Part shown: positions 37,765 through 46,016 of the stretch, piece by piece | How positions within the stretch are numbered: the stretch's first letter is position 1 | Layout of the letters: the number at the start of each line of letters is the position of its first letter | DNA from: Mucilaginibacter phenanthrenivorans | GTDB lineage: Bacteria; Bacteroidota; Bacteroidia; Sphingobacteriales; Sphingobacteriaceae | Assembly (NCBI RefSeq): GCF_024721155.1 | Contig: NZ_JAHVAP010000013.1 | Location: forward strand, 1 to 64,000 | Direction: 5' to 3' | Length of the DNA stretch: 64,000 nucleotides | Notes under the pieces: model-generated | What the model saw: only the letters and a program-made list of their open reading frames with translations | Told to the model about the DNA's origin: nothing | Database searches by the model: none | Program-made: the position numbers and the translations under genes

Positions 37765-39939
37765 ATGAAAAAATATTTGTTTTTCTTCTTTTTTCTGTCG
37801 CCCGTGTTTGCGTTTACCCAGAAGTTTAACACCGTCGAAATAAAGCGTTTTGAACACGAAGCCTCATTGGTGACCATCGTACGCGATAATTGGGGCGTTC
37901 CGCATATTTATGGAAAAACCGATGCTGATGTGGTTTTTGGGCTGATGTATACCGAGTGTGAAGATAATTTTAAAGGGATTGAACAAAATTATTTATACCA
38001 ATTGGGCAGGCAAAGCGAAGTTAGCGGCGAAAGGGAACTTTATACCGATGTGCAGCTGCAATTAATTGCTGATACTGCTGATGCGATAAAAGATTATAAA
38101 ACTGCAGCTCCCTTTTTCAAAAAACTAATGGATGCTTTTGCCGACGGCGTGAACTATTATTTATACAAACATCCTGAAGTTAAACCTGCTGTTTTTCAGC
38201 ATTTTGAGCCATGGTATGCACTGATGTTTACTGATGGCAGCGTATCAGCAACTGTAACAGGAGGGATCAATTTAAAAGAGACAGCCGAATTCTATGGTGG
38301 CCCGGTCGAAAAGCTTGGCGCAGTTTATAAACCCGTTATAAACGACAGGGAAACCGGCTCAAATGGGTTTGCTATAGCTCCGTCAAAGTCGGCATCTGGA
38401 AATGCACTATTGTATATTAATCCGCATGTGCCTTTTTATTTCCGGAGCGAGGTGCAATTGGTAAGCGAAGAGGGCCTTGATGTTTACGGCGCGGTTACCT
38501 GGGGACAGTTTTTTGTTTACCAGGGCTTTAACCCGCATTGCGGCTGGATGCATACCAGCAGTAACGCAGATGTTGGCGACCTGTATGCCGAAAAGGTGAG
38601 TAAGAAGGACGGGAAATGGTATTATGAATATGATGGAAAGCTAAAACCCATCATCACCCGCAAACTGGTAATGAATGTTAAAAATGGTTCGGGAGTTGAA
38701 CAAAAGACCTTTACCGGTTATTACACGCAGCATGGCCCGGTGCTCGGCAGCAGGAACGGCAAGTGGCTGGCGCTTAAAGCCAATAACCGCTCATACAATG
38801 CATTATTAGAATCATGGCTGATAACAAAGGCAAACTCACTTGCCGAATATAAAAAAGCGATGGACCTGCTCAGTAACGCTACAAATAATACGGTTTATGC
38901 TGATGATAAGGGAAACATCATTTTCTGGTACGGCAACTTTATGCCAAAACGCAACCCTGCTTTTGATTGGAGTCTGCCGGTTGATGGCAGCACCTCCGCA
39001 ACCGAATGGCAGGGACTGCATAAACTGGGCGAAATTGTGCAGGTTTCCAATCCACCCAACGGCTGGATCCAGAATTGTAATTCAACGCCCTTTGCTTCAG
39101 CGGGAAAATATAGCCCGGATAAAAATAAATACCCCGCCTACATGGCGCCCGACGGGCAAAACTACCGGGCAATAAACGCTATCAGACTATTAAGCGACCC
39201 CGAAAAACTTACACTTGATGAATTGATTGCGAAAGGCTATAACCATTATCTGGCCGCTTTTGACGATTTGCTGCCGTCGCTATTTAACGCTTATGCTGCT
39301 GCGCCGGATTCTGTTAAGCAGCTTCTTGCAGGGCCGGTGGAAACTATGCATAAATGGGATAGATCTTCGGCAGCAAACTCTGTAGCAACCACGCTGGCGG
39401 TAGAGTGGGGGACTTTACTAATACGTAAATTACCTCCGGCAAAAACAGACGAGGAAAGCACCTATCAAACCAAACGCATAGAAGCATTTATTCAAACTTT
39501 AACGGATAAACAACAGTTGGATTTTTTTGCCGAAGCCGTGAATAATGTTAAAAACCGTTACGGCAGCTGGGAAACAAAATGGGGCGATATCAACCGTTAC
39601 CAACGCCCCGCTGATGGTGTTACGTTTAGTGACGATGCGCCAAGCCTGCCTGTTGGGGCTGTTTCATCCGCATTCGGGCAGCTACCATCGTTCCAGAGCC
39701 GTACCATGAATACGAAGAAACGCTACGGATATTCGGGCAATAGTTTTATTGCCGCTGTGGAATTTGGTACCCGTATTAAGGCAAAAACTATCATAACAGG
39801 CGGTCAATCATTCAATCCAGCCTCAAAACACTATACAGATCAGGCTGGCATGTATATTGAAGGTAAGTTTAAGGATGTTCTGTTTTATAAAGACGACGTG
39901 CTTAAACACGCCGAAAAAACATATCATCCGGGTGAGTGA
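37765..39939 (+). CDS. Penicillin-acylase family Ntn-hydrolase
   Basis: 724 residues with a signal peptide (1-18). Residues 25-195 fit the alpha chain. The beta chain would begin at Ser199 in TGSNGFAIAPSKSASG, the autocatalytically exposed nucleophile of this family. NPHVPFYF and the later WIQNCNSTP segment are also typical. It would hydrolyse amide bonds of N-acyl compounds (aculeacin-like or acyl-homoserine-lactone-like substrates), not determinable here. Periplasmic. Single gene. Confidence 0.9.
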   Translation: MKKYLFFFFFLSPVFAFTQKFNTVEIKRFEHEASLVTIVRDNWGVPHIYGKTDADVVFGLMYTECEDNFKGIEQNYLYQLGRQSEVSGERELYTDVQLQLIADTADAIKDYKTAAPFFKKLMDAFADGVNYYLYKHPEVKPAVFQHFEPWYALMFTDGSVSATVTGGINLKETAEFYGGPVEKLGAVYKPVINDRETGSNGFAIAPSKSASGNALLYINPHVPFYFRSEVQLVSEEGLDVYGAVTWGQFFVYQGFNPHCGWMHTSSNADVGDLYAEKVSKKDGKWYYEYDGKLKPIITRKLVMNVKNGSGVEQKTFTGYYTQHGPVLGSRNGKWLALKANNRSYNALLESWLITKANSLAEYKKAMDLLSNATNNTVYADDKGNIIFWYGNFMPKRNPAFDWSLPVDGSTSATEWQGLHKLGEIVQVSNPPNGWIQNCNSTPFASAGKYSPDKNKYPAYMAPDGQNYRAINAIRLLSDPEKLTLDELIAKGYNHYLAAFDDLLPSLFNAYAAAPDSVKQLLAGPVETMHKWDRSSAANSVATTLAVEWGTLLIRKLPPAKTDEESTYQTKRIEAFIQTLTDKQQLDFFAEAVNNVKNRYGSWETKWGDINRYQRPADGVTFSDDAPSLPVGAVSSAFGQLPSFQSRTMNTKKRYGYSGNSFIAAVEFGTRIKAKTIITGGQSFNPASKHYTDQAGMYIEGKFKDVLFYKDDVLKHAEKTYHPGE

Positions 39940-39946
39940 TTAAAAG

Positions 39947-40035
39947 AGAATCAAGAATTTAAGAATCAGGATTCAGGAAGACTAAGAATATTGTGATTTT
40001 TTGTCTTGTCTCCTGGTTCTTGACTTCTTGAATCT
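39947..40035. repeat. Imperfect inverted repeat of AGAATC/TTCTTGA words
   Basis: Left arm near 39947-39980 (AATCAAGAATTTAAGAATCAGG) and right arm near 40005-40035 (CTGGTTCTTGACTTCTTGAATC) are complementary with a few mismatches. Same style as the other word-repeat palindromes in the window. Probable terminator of the acylase gene. Confidence 0.5.
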
Positions 40036-40126
40036 AAACTCCCGCTCTTGTTTAAAACTATTAATCAAAGTATATTTGAGTGTTATACTCAGATAGATCA
40101 CTGCAGATAAAACAATTATCGTTGTT

Positions 40127-40618
40127 ATGAAGAAATACCTTTTCCTATTATCGGCAATGCTTTTGGCAAGCATGAGCATACATGCACAAAGTACAAGATT
40201 TGAGGAGTTAATTTATTTCACCAACCTAACCAATGGCGAAGTGTATAATAACTTATTGCAGAGCAACTACTTCAGGCAGGATTACGCTATAGACGTTAAT
40301 GGAAAGCAGCTGGAATATTTCAAAAACATCGGCCCAAAGCCCGGTACCGAAAAAATAATGGTTGGCGATTACACCCGCTTGTACAACGGTACCGTTCTTC
40401 ACACCGTTAACTATACCTCAACAGATCCGCAGCACATCATCAACATGATTGCCCAGGCAAAACGTTTCGGTCTGGAACTTAAGTTCCGTGGCGCTGATGA
40501 ATCAAATAATATTTATCTTTTCGACAATAGCTTTTATAAGGTTAGTATCTACCTCCGCCGCGATCAAACATCAGGCCTGGTTGAGATAAAACAAAAAGAG
40601 TATTTGGGATTGGATTGA
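40127..40618 (+). CDS. Hypothetical secreted protein
   Basis: 163 residues with a clean signal peptide (MKKYLFLLSAMLLASMSIHAQ). The remainder is mixed alpha/beta with two similar blocks (RFEELIYFTNLTNGEVYNNLL and KRFGLELKFRGADESNNIYLFDNSFYKVSIYLRRD). No family recognised. Typical short Bacteroidota periplasmic protein. Monocistronic. Confidence 0.7.
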   Translation: MKKYLFLLSAMLLASMSIHAQSTRFEELIYFTNLTNGEVYNNLLQSNYFRQDYAIDVNGKQLEYFKNIGPKPGTEKIMVGDYTRLYNGTVLHTVNYTSTDPQHIINMIAQAKRFGLELKFRGADESNNIYLFDNSFYKVSIYLRRDQTSGLVEIKQKEYLGLD

Positions 40619-40653
40619 CGTTGGTGAGGCAGTGACTCAAAAAAGCGCGTTCT

Positions 40654-40676
40654 CATGCTTCGAGTGCCTCAGCATG
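40654..40676. repeat. Hairpin repeat, CATGCT/AGCATG
   Basis: Arms 40654-40659 and 40671-40676 enclose a CGAGTGCCTC loop, within a longer CTCATGCTTCGAGTGCCTCAG-like unit of a kind often dispersed in Mucilaginibacter genomes (recalled, not checked). Lies between convergent genes. Confidence 0.45.
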
Positions 40677-40704
40677 ACACCCCTCTTTCCTGTTTTTACT
40701 TCTC

Positions 40705-41043
40705 TCACTTCTTCTTCGATGCCTTAGCCATCGGGTTAAAATCAAGCGCAAGTTTTATCCAGTGGTCAAAATCCTTTTGTTTGTGAAAGGCATCTTCGGT
40801 TACGTACACAAAATCTTTGGCCGATCTGCCGCTCATTACCATTTGGCGAACGCCGTTTTCATCTAAGGCGGTTTGCATAGCTTCTGCGCCTATACGGCAA
40901 AGCATTTCATCGCCGCTGACACAAACGCACATCTTCCCGTTAACCATAAAGCATACCCCGCGAAACATTTCTTTTTCTTCCACATCGGGCAGGTGCATTA
41001 GCGCTTCCCTTATTTTATCCGCAAGTTTGGTGTTGTAGGCCAT
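40705..41043 (-). CDS. TfoX N-terminal domain protein
   Basis: 112 residues matching the TfoX-like N-terminal fold: MFRGVCFMVNGKMCVCV..., then DEMLCRIG and a central helix before FVYVTEDAF. The C-terminal helix ends in a basic PMAKASKKK tail. In gammaproteobacteria TfoX regulates competence, but the N-terminal domain alone is widespread and its role is unknown in Bacteroidota. Monocistronic. Confidence 0.8.
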   Translation of the reverse strand: MAYNTKLADKIREALMHLPDVEEKEMFRGVCFMVNGKMCVCVSGDEMLCRIGAEAMQTALDENGVRQMVMSGRSAKDFVYVTEDAFHKQKDFDHWIKLALDFNPMAKASKKK

Positions 41044-41342
41044 GGGTAGTTCATTAGTTTACTGGTTCATTAGTTCATTGGTGTCGGGTGGATACCTGGC
41101 ATTTATCAACCCAAATTAATAATTAATTGGCCATTATAACTGTTATAGGTAAATATTAATTGAAACATTTTCGCCTTTTAATACTCCAAAAGATGAGGAC
41201 TATAGCTGTTGCTCTCCTAACAACTCACCGGCTATGAACCATGATCTATGAACCATGAACTTTTTTCAAAAACTTTAAAATGTTTCCATAGTGCAATCGT
41301 CTTCTATATTAAATAACTTTAAATAAATTGATAACAGCCGTA

Positions 41343-41900
41343 ATGCCAGAAGAAAACCACAAGAACATCATACAAGCTATTGGAGCGTATGGTAAAAACT
41401 TGCTGGGTTTTATCAGGCGCAGGGTAAAAAGCGACGCCGATGCCGAAGACATTCTGCAGGATGTTTGGTACCAGTTCAGTTCGGTTATAAATTCGGAGCC
41501 TATTGAGCAAACCAGCGCGTGGCTGTACAAGGTTGCGCGTAACAAGATCCTGGATAAGCATAAAAAGCATACCGAACTTTTAGTGGATGACATGCTTGCC
41601 GGGGATGAGGATGACGATGATGCGCCGGACTTCAAGGCCATCCTGATGACGGAAAGCACTACGCCCGAAACCGAGTTTATGCGCAGCCTTTTTTGGGAAC
41701 AGTTATTTAGCGCCTTGGATGAACTACCGGAGGAACAACGGGAGGTATTTATCTGGCACGAGCTGGACGATATACCGTTTAGCGAGATAGCCGAGAATAC
41801 AGGCATCAATGTGCAAACCCTGGTGTCGCGCAAGCGGTATGCGGTGGTGCACCTGCGCAAACGGTTAAAACAATTATACGAAGAGATTACACAATATTAA
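41343..41900 (+). CDS. ECF-type RNA polymerase sigma factor
   Basis: 185 residues from ATG 41343 (a TTG at 41328 is also in frame). Region 2 has the polymerase-binding and -10 helices (DAEDILQDVWYQFSSVI, then TSAWLYKVARNKILDKHKK). Region 4 has the helix-turn-helix (LPEEQREVFIWHELDDIPFSEIAENTGINVQTLVSRKRYAVVHLRKRL). The adjacent 133-residue gene is not a typical anti-sigma factor. Regulon unknown. Confidence 0.92.
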   Translation: MPEENHKNIIQAIGAYGKNLLGFIRRRVKSDADAEDILQDVWYQFSSVINSEPIEQTSAWLYKVARNKILDKHKKHTELLVDDMLAGDEDDDDAPDFKAILMTESTTPETEFMRSLFWEQLFSALDELPEEQREVFIWHELDDIPFSEIAENTGINVQTLVSRKRYAVVHLRKRLKQLYEEITQY

Positions 41901-41912
41901 AAGAACATTAAC

Positions 41913-42314
41913 ATGAGACCATTTTTTTATAAAAGGCGATTTTTCTTTATCCCACTGGCAGTTGCCGCCTTTCTGTCGCTCATCAGCTTTGCGGTGATGA
42001 GTTTGTGGAACTGTTTATTGCCCGGTATTTTGCACGTAGGCGTAATTACATTCTGGCAGGCCATGGGCATCTTTGTTTTATGCAAGATCCTGTTTGGCTT
42101 TGGCAAGGGAGGCCGCGGTTTTGGCGGTCGGGGTGGCGACGGCGCCCCATGGATGCGCCGCAAAATGGAGGAGAAATTTAAAAACATGACGCCCGAAGAA
42201 CGCGAAAAGTTTAAAGAGAAGTTCAGGAATTGCGGCAGGTGGGGTCACCATGGCGACCATCCCTTCCAGAAATACTGGCAGGAAGCTAAAACCGAAGAAG
42301 CTAAGCCGGAATAA
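41913..42314 (+). CDS. Small membrane protein downstream of the sigma factor
   Basis: 133 residues, 12 bases after the sigma gene, so one operon. Two membrane helices (about 12-33 and 40-60), a glycine/arginine-rich stretch (GKGGRGFGGRGGDGAP) and a basic/acidic C-terminal region (MTPEEREKFKEKFRNCGRWGHHGDHPF) resembling the periplasmic part of CpxP/Spy-like or RseA-like regulators. I cannot name a family. It may sense stress for the sigma factor (inference). Confidence 0.6.
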   Translation: MRPFFYKRRFFFIPLAVAAFLSLISFAVMSLWNCLLPGILHVGVITFWQAMGIFVLCKILFGFGKGGRGFGGRGGDGAPWMRRKMEEKFKNMTPEEREKFKEKFRNCGRWGHHGDHPFQKYWQEAKTEEAKPE

Positions 42315-42330
42315 GTATTGAGTCGGGAGT

Positions 42331-42367
42331 CTTTAGTCTTGAGTGAAGAGAAATCTCGAGACTAAAG
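42331..42367. repeat. Inverted repeat CTTTAGTCTTGAG / CTCGAGACTAAAG
   Basis: 13-base arms (one G-T wobble) at 42331-42343 and 42355-42367, after the sigma-factor operon. Probable transcription terminator in the style of this genome. Confidence 0.6.
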
Positions 42368-42517
42368 GCAATCGGCCTAATAATAAAAAATAATAGACTT
42401 TTTGTCCAGTTTTTCCGTTCCCGATAGTTATTACAATTAAAAGCAACCAGATCATAAACCAAGCCGGCCTCTCATGTTTTTTTGACTAAGGGCTACCGAC
42501 TTAAAAACTAAAGACTT

Positions 42518-42736
42518 ATGACCGACATCCTGATTTTTACAACAAGCGTTGAAAGGCCCGAACAGGTTAACGAGGTAAAGCCATTGCTAACCGCAGTACC
42601 GGCTATCAGCGGCTGGAATTTCGATTTGGAAGATTGTGATAACATCCTGCGGATAGAAGCTAACGACGTATCGCCACGGTATATCGAATCGCTTTTGCAA
42701 ACGGCGGGCTATCATTGCCAGGAGCTGGAGTATTGA
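42518..42736 (+). CDS. Small hypothetical protein with heavy-metal-associated-like fold
   Basis: 72 residues with a beta-alpha-beta-beta-alpha-beta pattern like a small ferredoxin-fold HMA domain (VNEVKPLLTAVPAISGWNFDLEDCDNILRIEAND...IESLLQTAGYHCQEL). It lacks a CXXC metal-binding motif. Bacteroidota genomes carry many such short proteins of unknown role. Confidence 0.5.
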   Translation: MTDILIFTTSVERPEQVNEVKPLLTAVPAISGWNFDLEDCDNILRIEANDVSPRYIESLLQTAGYHCQELEY

Positions 42737-42788
42737 CCGCTGATTTTTTTTGATTAGCGGATTTCGCTGATTTGAACTTTTCCCAGAT

Positions 42789-42813
42789 TTACGAAGTTTT
42801 TTAAACTTCGTAA
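42789..42813. repeat. Perfect palindrome near the start of the mobile region
   Basis: 11-base arms TTACGAAGTTT (42789-42799) and AAACTTCGTAA (42803-42813) around TTT. Could end the transcript of the preceding gene. It is the last recognisable chromosomal-style feature before the mobile-element genes. Confidence 0.5.
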
Positions 42814-42961
42814 GTTGCTTTGTTTATCTTACACAACATTCTGTTTACTAGTTAATTGCATTTATTTATGTATCTCGTTCTATATCCGGGTCACGCATAA
42901 GTCACGTAAAAACGGGTTTATTCCGGTTTATCTTTTACCAAAAAGAACCCAAAATTATTTT

Positions 42962-42969
42962 TACATTTG
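42962..42969 (+). promoter_or_regulatory. Candidate -7 box TACATTTG
   Basis: An exact TAnnTTTG match, 16 bases before the ATG of the HTH gene at 42986. No clear TTG -33 element is seen at the expected distance. Supports ATG 42986 over the longer upstream frame. Confidence 0.4.
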
Positions 42970-42985
42970 GCTAAACCTTCATCCT

Positions 42986-43258
42986 ATGCAAGCCGAATTT
43001 ATTTGCCTCGAAGATAAAGCATTCAAAGCCGTCATTGATAAAGTGGTCGCTTATATCAAGGCTGAGCATGGCATCAAAGAAGATAAATGGATTTCTCCCG
43101 AAAAGGCAATGGCAAAGCTGAATGTCGGTAAAACCACACTCCAAAGATATAGAAACGAAAACCTTATTCGCTATTCCGAATTATCCCCAAGGGCGTTCTT
43201 GTACGATATTGATTCTATAAACGAATACATAGATAAGAAATCGCGCGATAAATTTTAA
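42986..43258 (+). CDS. Helix-turn-helix (excisionase/MerR-like) DNA-binding protein
   Basis: About 90 residues from ATG 42986. The longer frame from 42815 adds an unlikely Cys/Ile-rich extension. The motif KWISPEKAMAKLNVGKTTLQRYRNENLIRYSELSPRAFLYDIDSINEYIDKKSRD is a winged HTH of the DNA-binding/excisionase type common at one end of Bacteroidota integrative elements. It may bind the element's att or control its excision (inference). Five bases before the next gene. Confidence 0.75.
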   Translation: MQAEFICLEDKAFKAVIDKVVAYIKAEHGIKEDKWISPEKAMAKLNVGKTTLQRYRNENLIRYSELSPRAFLYDIDSINEYIDKKSRDKF

Positions 43259-43262
43259 TAAC

Positions 43263-43538
43263 ATGGCAGACGAAGACAAAGATTTAGACCAGGAATTTAT
43301 CAACGAAGTTAACGCCGGTTATTTGCTCGGTAAATACGCGCCGGATTTTTGGGATTTGATTGTTCACTCAACTGGAAATAGTAAGGTACTGGCTGCTATG
43401 AAGCAAGGCAAAGGAATATTTGATAACGAAAAAACAAACCATTTGCCTGGCTGGCTGAAAGGAGATCGGTTTAAAGAAGACAATGCCAGTTGGGAGAGGT
43501 CCCGTGAGAAAGACGATAAAGACGAGCCGGAACGATAG
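43263..43538 (+). CDS. Hypothetical protein of the mobile element
   Basis: 91 residues, 4 bases after the HTH gene, so same transcript. Acidic start (MADEDKDLDQEFINEVNAGYLLGKY) and a charged end (RSREKDDKDEPER). No family recognised. Small acidic orphans of this sort are common next to excisionase-like genes. Confidence 0.55.
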   Translation: MADEDKDLDQEFINEVNAGYLLGKYAPDFWDLIVHSTGNSKVLAAMKQGKGIFDNEKTNHLPGWLKGDRFKEDNASWERSREKDDKDEPER

Positions 43539-43623
43539 TTTTTCTTTTCACCAGCAAATGTTACGGTCTTCTTGGTCTTTATTCCACTCAATACCGTTAC
43601 CCTTATATTTGCTGAAGTCTTTT

Positions 43624-44886
43624 TTAAGCATCCATCACTTTATGGAAAAAGAAGCCCTTATCCGCGTCAATCCATAAGTTGTGCGTAAACATGTTTTCGA
43701 ATTTTGTAATCTGGTAGGTCTTCTCCTCCTCAGACCAAGCAAAAGATACCATCGCAAAACGACGAAGCTTAACAATCAACTTTATTGGAAAGATTGAACT
43801 AAACTTGGTAATATTGTCAGCTCCAAATTCTTGTAATTCATCGACTAGTGAATAGTCGAAAAGTGATTTAATTGATTTATTATCTACATCTATTTTGTGC
43901 TCTCGGAAATATTCTAAAACACTTTTAAGATATTTAGATATATCTCGAAAATCAAGCAATTTAGGCTCTTGAATAATCGACCATAGTTTAAGAGTTACAT
44001 GCGAAGACATTTCTACATCATAATAGACATGAAAAGAATACTCGTTTTCATTAATTAAATCGGTTGACGAAATAAGTTTGATATCCTTAACATTATAAAA
44101 TTTACTTCTGAAGTTAGAAAGGCTATTGCCCCAAATATCCGCTCGACTTATTGGATGCCAATATCGATAGGCTACATCATACCTCTTCATGGATAACGCC
44201 ACAAAATATTTTTCGATTTGTTTTTTAAGTTTCAGTTTCGCAAGCAAAAAAAGTACATCTTTTTCCGAAACTTGATTTAGTAAACCCTTATAAAATGTTT
44301 CATTAAATTCCGTTTCATCGGATTTGGCCATCGGTACATTATCTAAATCCGGGATTTGCGCAGTTTTTTCCTCGGAAGAGATACCAGGAGGTAGTACATC
44401 AGGTTCAACAACTCGGTTATCCGTTCTGATTTTTTTAAAATCAATTTTTTTTGTTTCTCTATCAAAAACCTTCAAATGGACTAAATTATCCTTATAAAAG
44501 GTCGGTGACTTTTCCTCAAATAACACTTGAAATAAGACTTGGGCGCGCTCATCAAAAAATAAGTCACCTGGTCCTTCAATTTCTTCGGGTAAGGTGAGAC
44601 CGAAAATGTTTTCGACAATGTGAATTATTAAGCCGTCTTTTTCTTCAATTGGTATTGTGGGATAGTTTAATGCGTCTTGATATTTATTATAGAAAAATTT
44701 AGGATTTGTTGTTTCAGGACCAAATACTAATCCAAAAAGTTTTTGAACGCCGTCTTCCGCTTTAGCTTTCCAAAAGTTATACCGTGTGTGTTCGACTTGA
44801 CTCCTTTTGAACGCCGGTATTTTTTCAATAAATTTTTTTTTGAGAATTAAATAAAATTCTACATAAATCAACGTAGGAATTATCAT
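43624..44886 (-). CDS. Large hypothetical protein of the mobile element
   Basis: 420 residues, no family recognised. The N-terminus has a hydrophobic segment (IIPTLIYVEFYLIL) that may be membrane-associated, then a charged helix-rich region. A proline/glutamate linker lies about 165-190, and the last ~230 residues look like a second domain. The gene is AT-rich compared with the chromosomal flank, fitting acquired DNA. It is transcribed against the HTH operon. Confidence 0.6.
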   Translation of the reverse strand: MIIPTLIYVEFYLILKKKFIEKIPAFKRSQVEHTRYNFWKAKAEDGVQKLFGLVFGPETTNPKFFYNKYQDALNYPTIPIEEKDGLIIHIVENIFGLTLPEEIEGPGDLFFDERAQVLFQVLFEEKSPTFYKDNLVHLKVFDRETKKIDFKKIRTDNRVVEPDVLPPGISSEEKTAQIPDLDNVPMAKSDETEFNETFYKGLLNQVSEKDVLFLLAKLKLKKQIEKYFVALSMKRYDVAYRYWHPISRADIWGNSLSNFRSKFYNVKDIKLISSTDLINENEYSFHVYYDVEMSSHVTLKLWSIIQEPKLLDFRDISKYLKSVLEYFREHKIDVDNKSIKSLFDYSLVDELQEFGADNITKFSSIFPIKLIVKLRRFAMVSFAWSEEEKTYQITKFENMFTHNLWIDADKGFFFHKVMDA

Positions 44887-44989
44887 ATTTTAAATTTACA
44901 GGAATTCCCGTAAAAAGATATGCTTTTAAAATTAATTCCTGGAAACGACTAAAGAATTCCCGGAAACGACAAAGAAATCATCCCACCGC

Positions 44990-45325
44990 TCAACTTTGTA
45001 TGGGGCCATTACTTTTCGGTGGCTCAGGGTTATCAATAGACTTATTATTTACAGCTTTTAAAATGGCTTTTTTATGGGACAGCAAATTACAAATCATATC
45101 AACACTGCGCTGTGGCGCTCGGTCTTTATACTGCCCCTCAGATATTTTTTCTTCGAGGACAAAGTACATTTCCTCGATGAAGTCCTTGACAGCAGTAAGG
45201 TAACCCTCGCCACATTCTTTGCCGTGCTTAGTAATATAATCTTGAACGGTGTTTTTGGTCAAAGGTTGATGTTCGTTCCCTATAGTGCGGTAGTTTTCGG
45301 AGAAATCAAATTTCTTTTTGTCCAC
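44990..45325 (-). CDS. Small hypothetical protein of the mobile element
   Basis: 111 residues, no family recognised. Mostly helical and charged (CGEGYLTAVKDFIEEMYFVLEEKISEGQYKDRAPQRSVDMICNLLSHKKAILKAVNN), with Pro-rich ends. It lies 103 bases upstream of the 420-residue gene on the same strand and could be co-transcribed. Confidence 0.55.
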   Translation of the reverse strand: MDKKKFDFSENYRTIGNEHQPLTKNTVQDYITKHGKECGEGYLTAVKDFIEEMYFVLEEKISEGQYKDRAPQRSVDMICNLLSHKKAILKAVNNKSIDNPEPPKSNGPIQS

Positions 45326-45448
45326 ATCAGCCTCACAAAAAAAATTAATTAGACCATTTACATAGCATAAATAGATTTAGTTGTCAACATAAACGGTCGG
45401 CCATCAAAAAATAAAACATTGTAATTAAGTAATAACAAATAAACGACA

Positions 45449-45655
45449 ATGGAAACAAACCGGATAATAATCAATATCGATAGAATAACCCTCATTGTTA
45501 ACCATTTGTTCCCATGCGATAATAAGGGAGAAGATTTTGTAGAAAAAACGCCGTTCCTCGAAAAACACGGATTTTTAGAACAATGGCACGGGATCGAATA
45601 TCCCGACCCTGAAACATTGCCAGTTCAATATGACCCGAAAAAAGATGGCAACTAA
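45449..45655 (+). CDS. Small hypothetical protein
   Basis: 68 residues. Acidic and aromatic, with repeated short strands (IIINIDRITLIVNHLF; FLEKHGFLEQWHGIEYPDPETLPVQYDPKKDG). No known family. An AT-rich 5' region precedes it. Confidence 0.5.
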   Translation: METNRIIINIDRITLIVNHLFPCDNKGEDFVEKTPFLEKHGFLEQWHGIEYPDPETLPVQYDPKKDGN

Positions 45656-45756
45656 AGATATGCATAGGGAAAACGCCTAAAACCCTTAAAAAAGAGGCAG
45701 CGGAATAGCTGAAAACGCCGGAACAGAGTAAGCAACGACTGTAATCTTAATATATC

Positions 45757-45942
45757 ATGAGCGCAAAAAAATCAGCGACTGATGCAGGTTTCAGAGTAAC
45801 AAGTGACCCTTATGTGCTAAAAAAAGATAATAGCACGGTTACCATGAGACCAGGTAATGGGGTTATTGTTGACCACGGTGGTCGCCATAACAAATATGGC
45901 AGTGACACACCAAGTTCAACAATGGCCAAGAGGTTGAAGTAA
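45757..45942 (+). CDS. Small hypothetical protein upstream of the coupling ATPase
   Basis: 61 residues, basic, with GFRVTSDPYVLKKDNSTVTMRPGNGVIVDHGGRHNKYG, a compact beta-type pattern. Not recognised. It is 74 bases before the TraG-like gene and probably shares its transcript. Confidence 0.5.
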   Translation: MSAKKSATDAGFRVTSDPYVLKKDNSTVTMRPGNGVIVDHGGRHNKYGSDTPSSTMAKRLK

Positions 45943-46016
45943 CAACCTGTTTCAGAGCCCTTCTATGACTGATCACCATAGAAGGTTTTACAATCCTTTA
46001 TTAAAAAAACATTTAT

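Noticed and set aside
41309..41860. Minus-strand frame inside the sigma factor gene
   Set aside because: Serine/cysteine-rich antisense shadow; the sense strand has sigma regions 2 and 4.
42815..42985. Longer start of the HTH gene
   Set aside because: The extension is Cys/Ile-rich, unlike HTH homologues, and a TAnnTTTG box lies before ATG 42986.
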